DNA of 64,000 nt, taken from the NCBI RefSeq assembly GCF_026914265.1, contig NC_069124.1, positions 32,759,383-32,823,382 on the forward strand, read 5' to 3'. Shown piece by piece: positions 1-12,000 of this stretch. The notes below the pieces were generated by a model. That model worked only from the letters and a program-made list of their open reading frames with translations. It was not told the origin of the DNA and ran no database searches. Made by a program: the position numbers and the translations under genes. The first letter of the stretch is position 1; each line of letters begins with the position of its first letter. This stretch comes from Mya arenaria. Taxonomy: Eukaryota > Mollusca > Bivalvia > Myida > Myidae.

Positions 1-484
1 AAAAGAAGAACAAGGAAGTTGTAGCCCTTTAAAGCAAAACCCGTCCGAAAATGAGAGGAAGGTTAAGCTGTAGCCATGGCCAAATGTCACCGAGAGAATA
101 TACTTGCTGATAAATAAACATGTTTAACATGTTCATTATGTTGCATGCGACAATTTTTTGAATGCTATCACCTGTTAAGGTTGCTATTTTGAGGACTTCT
201 TTTCAAAATATTGTACATACATTGGCCATCTGCTCTTACATGGTGGCATATTACTGCCGTAAGATAACCTGATAACGTTCGCGAATTATTTCGTGTTTGC
301 CACTTAAAAAGGGCTACGCTGTAATGTTAACTCGTAGACCATTGTCCTATGTCATAACATAGGGCAATGCCAAGGCAACGATGGCGTATAGGTGAATTTG
401 GTCACCTTTCTCAATTTCATTTATCACTGCTATTCAAAGTTGAATAGAACGTGTCTTATATCCAGTAAACTGAACCCAAATCCA
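1..484. other. Non-coding flank, no gene seen
   Basis: No coding exon is recognisable here. The stretch at about 228-310 (a GGTGGCATATTACTG-like block followed by a TAAGATAACC block) recurs at about 25308-25375, so at least part of it is a dispersed repeat. Confidence 0.5.
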
Positions 485-2230
485 GCAGCCTGCCAAAAAT
501 CGCAGACAAGTGACCTCTGCCGTGACCTATAGCCCAGCCTAGGCTAAGAAGTGCTATAGGTTGCAATTGTCCAATTTCTCGTTTATAAGGGATCGTCGCA
601 ATAAAAAGTTGAAATTATGAATGGACAGGCCTTGGGTATTCGCCTATCAGTACCAAAAACACCACATCTTGCCTAAAATCACAGTCCAGTGACCTATGCC
701 ATGACCTAGGGCAAAGTCTAAGCTACATATTGTAATAGGTGGCAGTGGCCCCTTTCGCGTTTTAATGCCTCACCGCTATAAATAGTTGAAATTAAGAAGG
801 AATCCGTCTTTTTGTACCCAAACATCACACAGATAGTCCAAAATCGCAGTCCAAGGACCTATACCATGACCAAAGGCAATACCAGGGCTATATTTTGGTA
901 AAGTTCGCAGTGGTTCCCTTTTTAATGCATCACCGATATAAATAGTAGAAATTATGATGCGGCAGGCCTAGGGTATTAGCCTATGAGTATCAAAACTCCA
1001 CATCCTGCATAAAATCGCCTTTAAGTATAAAAAAACATACAGCCTTCCTAAAATGGCAGTCCAGTGACCTATGCCATGAGCTAGGGCAAGACCTAGGCTA
1101 CACTGTGGTATAGGTGGCAGTGGTCCCCTTTCTCATTTTTAAGGTAACATCGCTATAAATAGATGAACTATATATAAGAACGGCCCTAGTATCCGCATAA
1201 TCGTAGACCACTGACCTATGACATGATCTAGGGCAATGCCTAGGCTACCCTGTGGTAAATGGTGGTCCCCTATCTCATTTGTTAGGCGTCACCACTATAA
1301 ATAGTTGAAAATTTGATGGAAAAGGCTTAGGGTATTAGCATAAAGGTATAAAAACACAGCCTGCCTAAAATCGCTGTCCAGTGACCCATGCCTTGCCCTG
1401 GGGCAAGGCGTAGGCTTCGCTGTGGTATAGGTGACAATGGTACCCTTTCTCATTTTAAGGTATCACAGTAGTTGAAATATTGATTGAAAAGGCGTAGGGA
1501 ATTGGCCTATGAGTATCAAAAGCATACAACCTGCCTAAAATTGCGGTCTAGTGACCTATGCCTTGACCTAGGGTATGGCCTAGGCTACACTGTGGTATAG
1601 GTGTCAGTGGCCCCCTTTCTCAGTTTAAAGGCATCACCGCTATAAATAGTTGAAAGTTTGATGGAAAATGCCTGGGGTATTAGGCTTTCAGTATAAAAAA
1701 CAACAACATACAGCCCGCTTAAAGCTGCGGTCTAGTGACCTATGTCATGACATAGGGTAAGGCTTAAGCTTCACTTTTGTATGGGTGGCAGTGGTCCCTT
1801 TCCTTATTTTTAAGGCATCACCGCTATAAAAAGTTGAATAGAACGTGCTTTTCCACTTATTTGAACCAATAACCACTGCCTGCCCTAAATCGCAGACAAA
1901 TGACCTATACCATTCTCTCGAGCTAGGCCTAGGCTACGATATGGTATAGGTGACAGTGGCCCCCTTTCTTATTTTAAGGTATCACCGCTATACATTGTTG
2001 AAATGATGTAAGAATGGCACTAGTATCCAACATAATGAGCCATAATCCCACAGATTATCTAAAATCGCAGACCAGTGACATTTGCCATGACCTAGGACAA
2101 GGCTTAGGGTACACTGTGGTATGGGTTGGTGTGGTCCCTTTTCTCATTATAAAGGTATCACCGCTTTAAATAGTTGAAATTTTTATGGAAAATGTCTAGT
2201 GTATTAGCCTATACGAATCAAAAAGCATAG
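485..2230. repeat. Diverged tandem satellite, unit about 150-190 bp
   Basis: About ten copies of a diverged unit follow one another. Each contains a GCAGTCCAGTGACCTATGCC-like block, then a CCTAGGCTAC-like block, a GTGGTATAGGTGGCAGTGG-like block, a CCCCTTTCTCATTTT-like block and a CACCGCTATAAATAGTTGAA-like block. The first block is seen near 500, 680, 846, 1055, 1202, 1372, 1542, 1726, 1890 and 2066, so spacing varies. No open reading frame is maintained. The copies differ enough to suggest an old array. Confidence 0.85.
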
Positions 2231-2569
2231 CAAAAAGAAGTGGTACAAACGAAGTTTCGTCCCAGGCCAATGCGTTCTGGAGTTATTAATTTAAAAAAGT
2301 TTAAATCAGGCTCTTGACACCAAATTTTATTTGACTAGCATTTTTAAGTTGTTGTGGGCCAAGATTTGATCTTCCGACCGACTTATCGATCAATCATCAT
2401 TATAACTAGTAAAATATGCAATACACAAGGTAAGTATGTCTCATGAATGGTACGTCCTATCATTTAAGACCCAACATTTTTTTCTTATATGTGAACATGT
2501 CAACATTGCAAACCATTCTGGTACATGAATATTCATACAAAAATCACAATAATAGATAGAAAAAACAAG
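2231..2569. other. Non-coding stretch
   Basis: I see no gene, splice-flanked exon or clear repeat between the satellite and the truncated duplicate that follows. Confidence 0.4.
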
Positions 2570-3160
2570 CGACTTCTTTATTTCATATCAGTAACCAAAA
2601 CGCGTGAAGGGAGATCACTGCGTATGAGTCATATCATGTTAAAATTGGTTGTGTGTGACCGTCAAATACCCATTGTGACGTCACACCGGAAGTGACTTCA
2701 TGTCTTCAGCAGAAAATCTCCCTAGTTACTTTATTGTGACAACGGTGACAAGACTTGTTGTTCAAGCTCTGACATATTTAATACGAATTTAAGCTTCAAG
2801 AAGCAACAACTATTGCTAAAAGGTATTTTTATGAAAACAATGCGTAATTGTCATAAACTGTTTTCTTTTATGAAGTTATGTAGCAAGAAAACACCTTTGT
2901 TTAAAGTGTTTATGCCTGTCGAGTTGTAATCTTTCCCCACCCACTTGTCATGAACCACTGGTCATCCTGTGGCTGTAGAATGAGTTTAGGCTGTAATCAA
3001 ACACACAATCATCTAAAAGACTCTACAAACATTAGAATACTATTACATAACACAGTTAACAATTTTTAAATTAGTCAACTTAATTATTGCTAGGATGTTG
3101 GTGGTGGTGATTCATTTAAAGGAACTCGTTACAAGTTTTATAGGTTGAGACATCGAAAAA
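2570..3160 (+). repeat. Truncated third copy of the duplicated upstream flank
   Basis: This segment matches about 5880-6470 (copy A) and about 51840-52430 (copy B) in the same orientation. Shared blocks in order are a GGGAGATCA-type block, ATTGTGACGTCAC followed by GGAAGTGACTTCATGTC, a CTCCCTAGTTACT block, GAAAACAATG, the CTTTCCCCACCCACT block and a GTGTTG-rich stretch near 3090. The ATGACCTGCTG-type coding region is absent and no exon of the paralogous genes follows, so this is a stub of the duplicated unit or a dispersed element shared by all three. It is more diverged from A and B than they are from each other. Confidence 0.75.
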
Positions 3161-3595
3161 ATATGTTGGGAATTGTGAAAAAAAACGTTGTTACACTGAT
3201 TAAATATCATTAAAAGTTTAAAATTGATTTTGACTGTAAATCATTTTTAGAATCGCTCTATTTTGCATGGAATAGCGTAAGTAACGCTTCTGAAAAGTGA
3301 ACGACTTAACGCTTGGCTTTACAAAATTCTGTTGAGTAAAAGAGTATCCGCCAGTTGTTCGATCTTTGTTCACAAATGCAATTAAAATAACTGAATTAAA
3401 AAAGTTTTAAAAAACCCATTTTGCAGCATAAAATATGTGAGCTTGTCTCTATGATATCAAACAAATACAAACGATGGAACACCGATAGTTAATATTAAAT
3501 AGGTACTCAGGAAAAAACAATGAGTATGTGTGATTAAGAAACGGGAAGATACTAAATAAGATCAGATACTAGACACTAGCATCAGTTGTGGTAGT
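3161..3595. other. Non-coding stretch
   Basis: Nothing recognisable is seen: AT-rich, no sustained frame and no tandem pattern. Confidence 0.4.
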
Positions 3596-3597
3596 AA

Positions 3598-3795
3598 TGA
3601 AGTTGGTAAGAACACGCCGCCCGGGAAGCTCACTCAGTAGAACGCCGTATTATAGTTCTGACGGTCGTGATTAGAGACCCACATACCTGGCCCCAATATC
3701 TGTTCACATTAACACTAAAGACAAACTCATTCCTAGACTCAACTCATTTAACACATAACATAAAACGTTGTTAAAAATCATGCATGTTTTTACAC
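3598..3795 (+). repeat. Candidate tRNA-derived SINE
   Basis: An AGCTCACTCAGTAGAACGCC block resembles a polymerase III A box. About 35 bases later GTGATTAGAGACCC resembles a degraded B box. The downstream part (TGGCCCCAATATCTG, then CAACTCATTTAACACATAAC, then a GCATGTTTTTAC end) matches the 3' part of 16080-16365. A shared 3' body behind a tRNA-like head is what a SINE family shows. It is decayed and not a functional tRNA. Confidence 0.55.
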
Positions 3796-3995
3796 CTTTT
3801 GAAAACGTATTCTCTCAGTGGTCAAAATAAGCACTAGCCCGCAAGCCCTGCACTGGTAAAATGTCTTCTGAGCTTGCTTAAATTCTGAAGATTATATAAC
3901 AGGGCTTGTTAAAAAATATGATGTCAAGCATAAGTGTAAGAATTCGGGCTTGTTCATCCCAAAGTCCAATTTTGATGACTGCTCATAGAATATGT
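3796..3995 (+). repeat. Dispersed module with GAATTCGGGCTTGTT block
   Basis: The blocks AGCCCGCAAG, AAGAATTCGGGCTTGTT and TTTGATGACTG recur in intron 7 of both paralogous genes (about 12715-12840 and 57265-57395). Those two lie inside the segmental duplication, while this one is an independent insertion. No coding potential. Confidence 0.55.
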
Positions 3996-4254
3996 TAAAC
4001 TTTGGTAAAAATTCCAAAGAAAACATTTTTACAGCATAAAATGTAATTGGGTGCAACTCAAATGTTTGTTTTTTTAAACAACTATTCAAGTATATTTTTT
4101 GCAAAAAAAAAATCGTTCAACTAACTTCATCTCTTTTATGCCAGATTATTCATCGAAAAAATACGGGTTATAGAATGGCGAAAACCGGTCAGGCGGGCGG
4201 GCGGAGGGGCGGCCTTAACAATTCTGCGTCTAAAGTTTACTACATGTCATGAAG

Positions 4255-5450
4255 GAAAAAGCTTTTATCTATAATCGTTATGAAACTTCGTCATAATATT
4301 AGTCAACGTTTTGTTTTGAATATGGGCCACCTAGGGTCAAAAACAAGGTCAATAGGTTAAATCTTAGGATTTTTATCCCATGTCATAGAGTCAATAGTTT
4401 TTAACCAATTGTTATGAAACTTTACCAGAATACTTGTCTACATGTTGGCTTAAATACTTGTGAAAATGGTCACCTCGGATAGAAATCTAGGTCATATATG
4501 AATATAATATAAAATCAAAGGAAGTTTTTATTCCATGCCATAAACTCAATAGCTCTTATTCAATTGTGATGAAACTTTGTCAAAAAACTTGACTACATGT
4601 TTACCTGACCATTTGAGATTATGGGTTGCCTCAGGTTAAAAACTAGGTCACTATGTCAAATCTTAGCAACTTTTATTCCATGTCATTTATTCAATATGCT
4701 CTATCCAATTGTTTATGAAACATTGTTAGAATACTTGTCTTCATGTTGGCTTAAGCATTTGTGAATATGGGTCACCTGAGGTAAAAAAACAGGTCACTAG
4801 GTCAAATCATAGGTAGTTTTATTCCATGTCATTAAGTCAATAGTTTTTCACCAATTGTTATGAAACCTTGTCAGAATACTTGTCTTCATATTGGCTTAAC
4901 ATTTGTTTATATGGGTCACTTAGGTAAAAAAAGGTCACTATATTAAATCATAGGTAGTTTTTACTCCATGCCATAAAGTCAATAGTTTTTATCCTATTGC
5001 TATGAAACTGTGTCATAAAACTTGACTTCATGTTGACCTGAACATTTGTGAAATGGGTCATCTCAGGTCAAAACTAGGTCACTATGTCAAATCTCAGGAT
5101 TTTTGTTTCCATGTCATTTATTCAATATTTTCTATCCAATTGATATGAAACTTTGTTAGAATACTTGTCTTCATTTTGTCTTGAACATTTGTAAATATGG
5201 GTCATCTAAGGTCACCAGATCAAATCATATGAGGTTTTTATTTCATGTCATAAAAAAAGTCTTTATCAAATCTTTATAAAACTTGTTCCGAAATATGTCT
5301 GCATTGTATCTTAGGCTATTCTGAATATGGGTCATCTTGGGTAATAATTTGGAAAAAAAGTATCTGTTTTTGATCAGGTTATTTGTTTGAACAAATCTCT
5401 GATAAGTATAAATATAGGTTTTCTTAGTTTAAACAGTAGGTCACTAGCTC
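4255..5450. repeat. Tandem array, unit about 145 bp, GGTCACTAGGTCAAAT family
   Basis: About eight units carry the blocks CAATTGTTATGAAAC, AGAATACTTGTCTTCATG, GAATATGGGTCACCT, CTAGGTCACTAGGTCAAATC and TTTATTCCATGTCAT. Unit starts are seen near 4260, 4400, 4560, 4707, 4850, 4995, 5138 and 5268. A shorter version lies at 50700-51430 at the head of copy B. Confidence 0.85.
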
Positions 5451-7142
5451 AACTCTAAGGTCTTCAAATTGCATCTTCAAATAAAAAAACCGGCTTTAAT
5501 GCGGCGTTGTCGCATTGGCGTATTGTTATATTTTGTTACATTCTCAAGTATTATAAATATTCCAATGCACTTGTTTCTTGTATGACTTCGTTTGCGCTGG
5601 TTGGGTGCATGTAAAACAATGACACAATCCCAAATAAGTTTGTGTGTTGTCGTTGTATAAACAATCATCTATTTTTAGGTATACATATTCAGTGTTTTAT
5701 GATATGTCATTATCATATGGGTAATCAGTAAACGTTGATCAGTCAAATTGTTACCGCCTTAAAGAAACACATACCCGTATCCTGCGTTCTATCTGTAGCA
5801 TTAAAAATAAGATATTGGTTTGGGCATATATTTTATTTTATCGATATATGTTCAAAACCTCTTTATCGGATCAGTTTTTTATCGAGGCTCGTTAGGGGAG
5901 ATCAATGCGTAGGACTGTTATCATATTAAAATTGGTAGTTTGTAGCCTTAAACAAAAATCTATTGTGACGTCACGCCGGAAGTGACTTCATGTCTCCAGC
6001 AGCGAATCTCCCTAGTTACTGTATTGTGACAACCGATGCAAGACTTGTTTACAAGTTCTTACACATTTTATTACGAAATATAACTTCTAGACGCAACAAA
6101 TATTGCAAAAAGGTATTTTTTATGAAAACAATGTTTAATCATCATATTCATAAACCATTTATGTCATGAAACTCTGAAACAAGAGCGTTTGTTTAAATTA
6201 TTTATGCCAATCCAGTGGAATCTTTCCCCACCCACTCAGTATGAACCAATGATCAGCATGTGGCTCAATATAATGATTGTAGGCTGATAACTATTCCTAA
6301 ATCATGTGGAATAGGCTGTATAATAAAATAACACATCATTTTTTTAATTAATTTTGTAGAATAACAACTCAGTTATAATAAATCTATTTACGTGTGTTGT
6401 GCAACTTTTTGTTTGGGGTGTTGATAGTGATAATTTTTTTTGAAAGGGACCATGGGGACGCATTCAAGTTGTTTAGGTTTTTAGGTCTCAGGTTTACTTG
6501 AAAGCTCGCCACATGGTTTAATGCCTTGCACTATATATAGGAAATAGGTACATGGTCATAATGCGAACATTTAAATAATGGTCTTCTAGGCTCTACAGTA
6601 CTGATTTTTTTTTCAAAACCAGACGTCAGAGGTGTTAGTTTAGTTTTTATTTCACGGTCGAGTCCATTTTTGTTGTACTTTTTGAGTGGCCAACAGTTAT
6701 TAAAAAGGTTATCATAGATGTACACTCCGGGTTGTTTAAACTTTCTCGATCTCTTACATAAGAAATATTTTTTGGAAAGATTCGTGATTGCATCAAGAGA
6801 ATCACTTTTTAATCTCGATCATAAAAATAAAATAACCATCTTCTATTCATTTTTTTTATTCAATTAGTTGCTCACATTTTACGAATATAAATAAACGCAT
6901 TTGTTCTTTATTTGCCTTTCTTTGCTTGTATTGGAGGGATCATGTGTATGTAAAATCCAGACACAACCCCATCTCTTCTTGAATAGTACTTTAGTTTGAC
7001 GCTGTTGTTTTTAACAACATTTCATTTTCATTTATAAGTATATTCGGCAAACACTGCACGGTGAAAGGGTCAATAAAACTGTTACCGCAACTTTCACATC
7101 ATTGACAGTACATTATCCGCAGCTTAAATGCTCAAATCTACT

Positions 7143-7652
7143 TTTTGACAACTATTCATTCAATAATTAATACATTCATTCAAACTCCAAAACTAGTATT
7201 TGTGAATCAAAACTTTATATGTGTATCGTTGTGCGCATGACATATATTTTCAAAACAATGTATCGTGCTGGGCTCAAATTATCCCAACAAAAAAGACGGT
7301 TACCCGGACCGGATTTTTACCGGATACGAGGACAGATAATCTCGGAAAGATTGCTATCAAAGAATGTATAGAATGGAAACAACTTCAATGAAATGCGAAA
7401 TTAACTTTGCAGGTTTAGATTTTTAGTATAAAAAAATCAGGCAATACGGGAAAATATGAATTATGTTTTGGGTAAAAACTGGCGATTTTTGGGGGGTAAA
7501 TGGTTTAACGAGGGGAAAGGGTAGATATTCGGTCTTAAATTTACCGAAAGAATTACGGTGCTGATGCACATGTTTAAGATTAATGGGTCCTCACAAAAAG
7601 CAATAGGTTTTGGAATTGGGATGCAAATAAAATGACTCACTAAAGTCATCGT
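7143..7652. other. About 510 bp present only in copy A
   Basis: Copy B runs directly from the CAAATCTACTTTTT block to GAAAAGCAATTTTAAATAC (near 53098-53120), whereas copy A has about 510 extra bases between them. No coding exon or terminal inverted repeat is evident inside. It could be an insertion into A or a deletion from B; the sequence alone does not say which. Confidence 0.7.
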
Positions 7653-7727
7653 GAAAAGCAATTTTAAATACAACTTACAGGCATTCTTTAAGTACTAGTT
7701 TTAATCAATAAGAATTTTAACGTTCGC

Positions 7728-7935
7728 GGTTGTTTAAGGTCCGCCTACTGCCAGTCATCCGATACACACTGCCTGAGTCAGATTTTGCGTTTACAATGTG
7801 TCAGCCAATGAAGTTGTATTCTGAGGCGGCAAGATGACCTGAAGTAATATCTTTACCATTAAGGAGGGCTCGTTCGCTACTCTCACTCCGCCCATTCTTG
7901 ATATTTAAGATCTTACTTCATGTCATCTAAATATT
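7728..7935. repeat. Hairpin-ended dispersed element, copy 1
   Basis: The body begins with a GGTCCGCCTACTGCCA block, continues with CAGATTTTGCGTT, and ends in an imperfect hairpin. The hairpin's left arm is near GATGACCTGAAGTAATAT and its right arm near ATCTTACTTCATGTCATC, with CACTCCGCCCATT in the loop side. The same arrangement is found at 23864-24072 and, as part of the duplication, at 53195-53405. It looks like a non-autonomous element. Confidence 0.65.
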
Positions 7936-9012
7936 ACTTTAAATGAATAAGTGGTATACTAGTGGGTTGGGAATCGTCCAGATGGGGCGTTACCTAAAAG
8001 TAAATATTCGTTATTTAAGTGTGGGGCGTGCTGCATCTGGGTTTTGATTTACCCTATCCATTACACTATCACCACAGCCCTATGCAAAATAAAAGCGCTG
8101 GAAGCGTTGAAAGGCTGTAGGATCAACAAGTGTGGTTTTACTTTTTTTTTAAATCTGTTCACAGGCAATAAATAATTAGATTCAGAAAATTATTTTGAAA
8201 GGCCTCAAACTGTAACCGTCAGTGTATTGTGTGTAAAGTGTTTGTCATTACCTAAGAATAGGTAATGTATATTGAAGAATATTTAAAACAATCAACTTTT
8301 TCATAACAGTAACTTTTATATGAATATTGCTTTTATTTCGCAAGTGTATTTCTAGTGTTAAGTAAATTAATCAAAACCCGATGTTGGCTGAGGACGTTTT
8401 AAATATGTGTAGTAGGAAAGTAAAGAGGGGGTTTTAGCCATCACATTTCAATTCCGCTTAATAATGTATGAATATCTATTCCTCTTGGTTATCACCAAGA
8501 TTAAGCTTTAAGATGATCTCTTCGGCTTGCTTTGTAATTCACATAAATGTTTCAATATTATCAATGTCGTACTGAAATAAACTGGTCGTTTAATTCGCAC
8601 TATTTTAAACCGCATGACACCATACGTCCCATTTTATAACCCCAACGCATTAATTATTTTAACATGTCATGTCAAAAAATAGATCTGATGATACCTGATT
8701 TCTATTTGCGTTGTTTAAGTCAGTAATCCTGCGGCCTACAGCCTAATGATACTATAAAGAACCTAGATCTCCAATGATAAAACAGAACCTTAAACAGCAA
8801 TCAGATATTCTATCTAGTCAATTTTGTTCAAAGGATGCGCCTTACAATGTTTTGCTTTGTTATATTACTTGCATGTGTGGGCATGTATCTTAATCACTCA
8901 TTGTGTAACTCTCGCAATACTGTTAGTGGTTTTAATATTAATCTATATATATTTGTGTTGGTTTTATCTTCTACAACTGCAATCACTTTATTATTTAATT
9001 TTCTATTTTCAG

Positions 9013-12000
9013 ATGGCTACTTCAGTATCATCTGCTCATGCTGTGGAGGTTCCAGCCCTCCTGCCCATCACAATCGCTGCAGAGGCTCTGCAGCAGTTTG
9101 ACCCTCTGGGTCAACCCGATCAGAAATCCGCTACCAAACTGGCGAGTGATCTTTCTGACAGATGTGCTGTCAAAGATGTCTTTGAGGATGTCAGCTTTGC
9201 CCAGGTCTCGGGCCAGAGTATCATATTGCAAATGGAGGATGTTCCTCTGTCAGATATCTCCTTCGCAGCTACTGAGGCTGCTCTGTCGTTAGTGTCTGCC
9301 CCACCAAGTCTTCACTCTGGTGATGTAGTTGTCCCCGGCGCACGGGAAGTCGTGTACATTCCAAGACCGAAAGTCTTTACAGCTAACATGGACGTGTAAG
9401 TTGTTCTTAGAAGTGAGTCATTCATATGTTTTATATATAATAGTACTGATTTATCAAGATTGTCTGCTTAAATATAAAACACAAATTTATTTCACAGGTA
9501 GTGACGTGGCAAAGAGCAGTAAAAATATTGCATATATACATTAATAGCCGATATTGTGAATTGACCAGTCGCTTGTTATCAATCAAGCAATCAATTGACA
9601 AATAACATGATAATATTTTATTGATAACGCACATGGTTGCATTGCCCAGTGGATTAACTGGAAAACCTCGTGAAATAATCTCGACAATTTGCAATAATTG
9701 CTTTGGCAATTGGTCAATTGGTTTGAATTTTATTATATATTTTTTCATATTTTAGACTGTTATGTGAATATATTTCGTTAATTCTTCAGCTTCACCGATC
9801 TGAGGACGTTCAGCAAGCTTACAGGTTACATACCGACCTCCCAAGTGACCAGGCTGACAACAAAGGTGCCCAAAATCATCACTCAAGGTATTGACCAAGA
9901 CTTTCTGTACTTATAAGAATATTTTATTCCTTTGCTGTGGATTCAACATCAATCGCATTTATTAGCATCGTCTTAATTCCATTATTTTCTTTCCCTGCAG
10001 CTACTAGTATTTCAATCAACCTGTTCATTTTACTGAATACTGTTCATGCTGCTTTCCCTCTAAACATAGCTTTTCATTGTTGTATATTTCTGATGGTCTG
10101 TCCAAATGTATTTCTCCTTCTGCAGAATGTATACATATAAGACCTTTACCTAATCATATATAAATCTTTTTACCTTTTTACCTTTTAACAACCTTTCAAA
10201 CATTTTTTTTCTCTGTGTCATCTACCTAGTGGCTGTATCTCTTTCTGTCTCTCCCTTCACCCGTCTCTAGTGCGGGCTCTCGGCAATGCTCTCCGAAGTC
10301 TCAAGCGCTCTGTTCTACCCAGCAAGAGCAACCACAAGCACTATGACACTCTTACAGACAAGCCGGCTCTGCAGCTGTAAGCTATATTGCAGTCTGATCT
10401 TGTTCTGAGTTGGTATCCTTATTCCTCGGTCACCAGCTCTTTCAACATCTCATGAAATATACTTCTTATGAAAATAAGGATTCAGGCGCTTTATTAGTTT
10501 TTTTCCTTTGCATCTACTTTCTGTGTACTATGGTTCTAATGCCTATTGAATCAACACCATTGTCCCCCCTTTTTCTAGGTTTCCCTTCGAGACCATGCAG
10601 GATTGGAGGAAGTCAAAGAAAGCCCTCCTAACAAGGATGTACCGCCACAAGGACGCCCTCTCAGACCTCCGAGAGGCCAGAAAGGTTAGATGAAGAGAAA
10701 TTTACCATATGAATTACACTACATGTTTAATTCTAATGGAAACTTATTATCCCGCGCCGAACCATATCATGGTAATGATTGGTCAAGTTATGTTCAAAAT
10801 TAGTCATGATACACCCCTTGAAGAAATATGGACAATTTAAAAAAGTGGGCCACATGGGGTCAAAATTTAGGTCACTATGTCAAATCGTAGAAAAATCTTT
10901 GAAACACATTAGAGGCAATATGTATGGTCTTATATTCATTAAACTTGATCAGAATGTTTTCCTTGATGAACTCTTCGACATATATTAAACTGGGTCATAT
11001 TTGATAAGAAATAAGGTCACTAGGTCAAATATTTCAAAAATCTTGTCCGAAACTATTTTACGGTGGTGATTGGTCTGATTAAGTTCAAACATGGTCAGAA
11101 TGTTCTCTTGGGTTAAATTTCGACTGCGTTTTAAAAGTGGGTCATATGGGTCAAAAACTAGGTCACTAGGTCATATCTTACAGAAATCTTGGGAACACTC
11201 TAGAGGCAATACATCTGCTCTTATTTCCATGAAACTTAATCAAAATGCCTCAATAAAATCTTGGAATAGTTTGAAACTAGTAGGTCATGTGGGGTCAAAA
11301 ATGAGGTCACTGGGTCAAATTTTAAAAAAAACTTGTGGACACTAGAGGCTATATTTTTTGCAATATATCTGGACCAATCTTCATGGGACTTGATCAGAAG
11401 GATGCATTGATGGAATCTTAGATTAGTTTGGAACTGGGTAACATGGAGTCATAAACTAGGTTTCTTGGTCAATTCTAAATCAAACATTATATACAATATT
11501 TATTTTTATTTCAAACAGTTGCAATCAAACTCAAACATATATATATATATATATATTTCATCAACAATTGATTTCCATTCCTTGACTTAGCCCAATCAGG
11601 CGGGGGATATCAATTCAACGAATTTGCTTGTTCATCTTGTTATTATATTGTACTTCGCAAATAAAAATTCAAATAAATGATTTGTATGATTAAATGGGTG
11701 TAACCCTATATGTTTTTTTAGGCTTGCTGGAAGAGCGAAGCTAAAGTAAAGAAATACGAGCTGATCGTATCCACACAGCGGTCCGCTCTCCAGCACAACC
11801 CGGGCCAGAAGGAGGCTAGGACAAAGGCCTTGAAGGTATAAACTTAAATGGAAAAAATCTATTAAACATTAATGTTCTGTTATTATAAAATAATATACTA
11901 GCATGCTAAGAATGTTTCAAATGAAAAATAAACGAAATGCTTTTTGCTACCAAATTGTTAATACAACAATGAATCAGAGTTGATCACCAAAGAGTCTGAA

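Noticed and set aside
8824..9399. A longer 191-codon frame extending gene A exon 1 upstream
   Set aside because: The extra N-terminal part is hydrophobic AT-rich sequence read across a polypyrimidine tract and CAG. The paralogue differs there by indels while the part from ATG 9013 is conserved.
9431..9748. A 105-codon minus-strand frame, partly conserved at 55014-55223
   Set aside because: It lies in intron 1 of both paralogues. Its similarity reflects the duplication, and the frame is broken in copy B.
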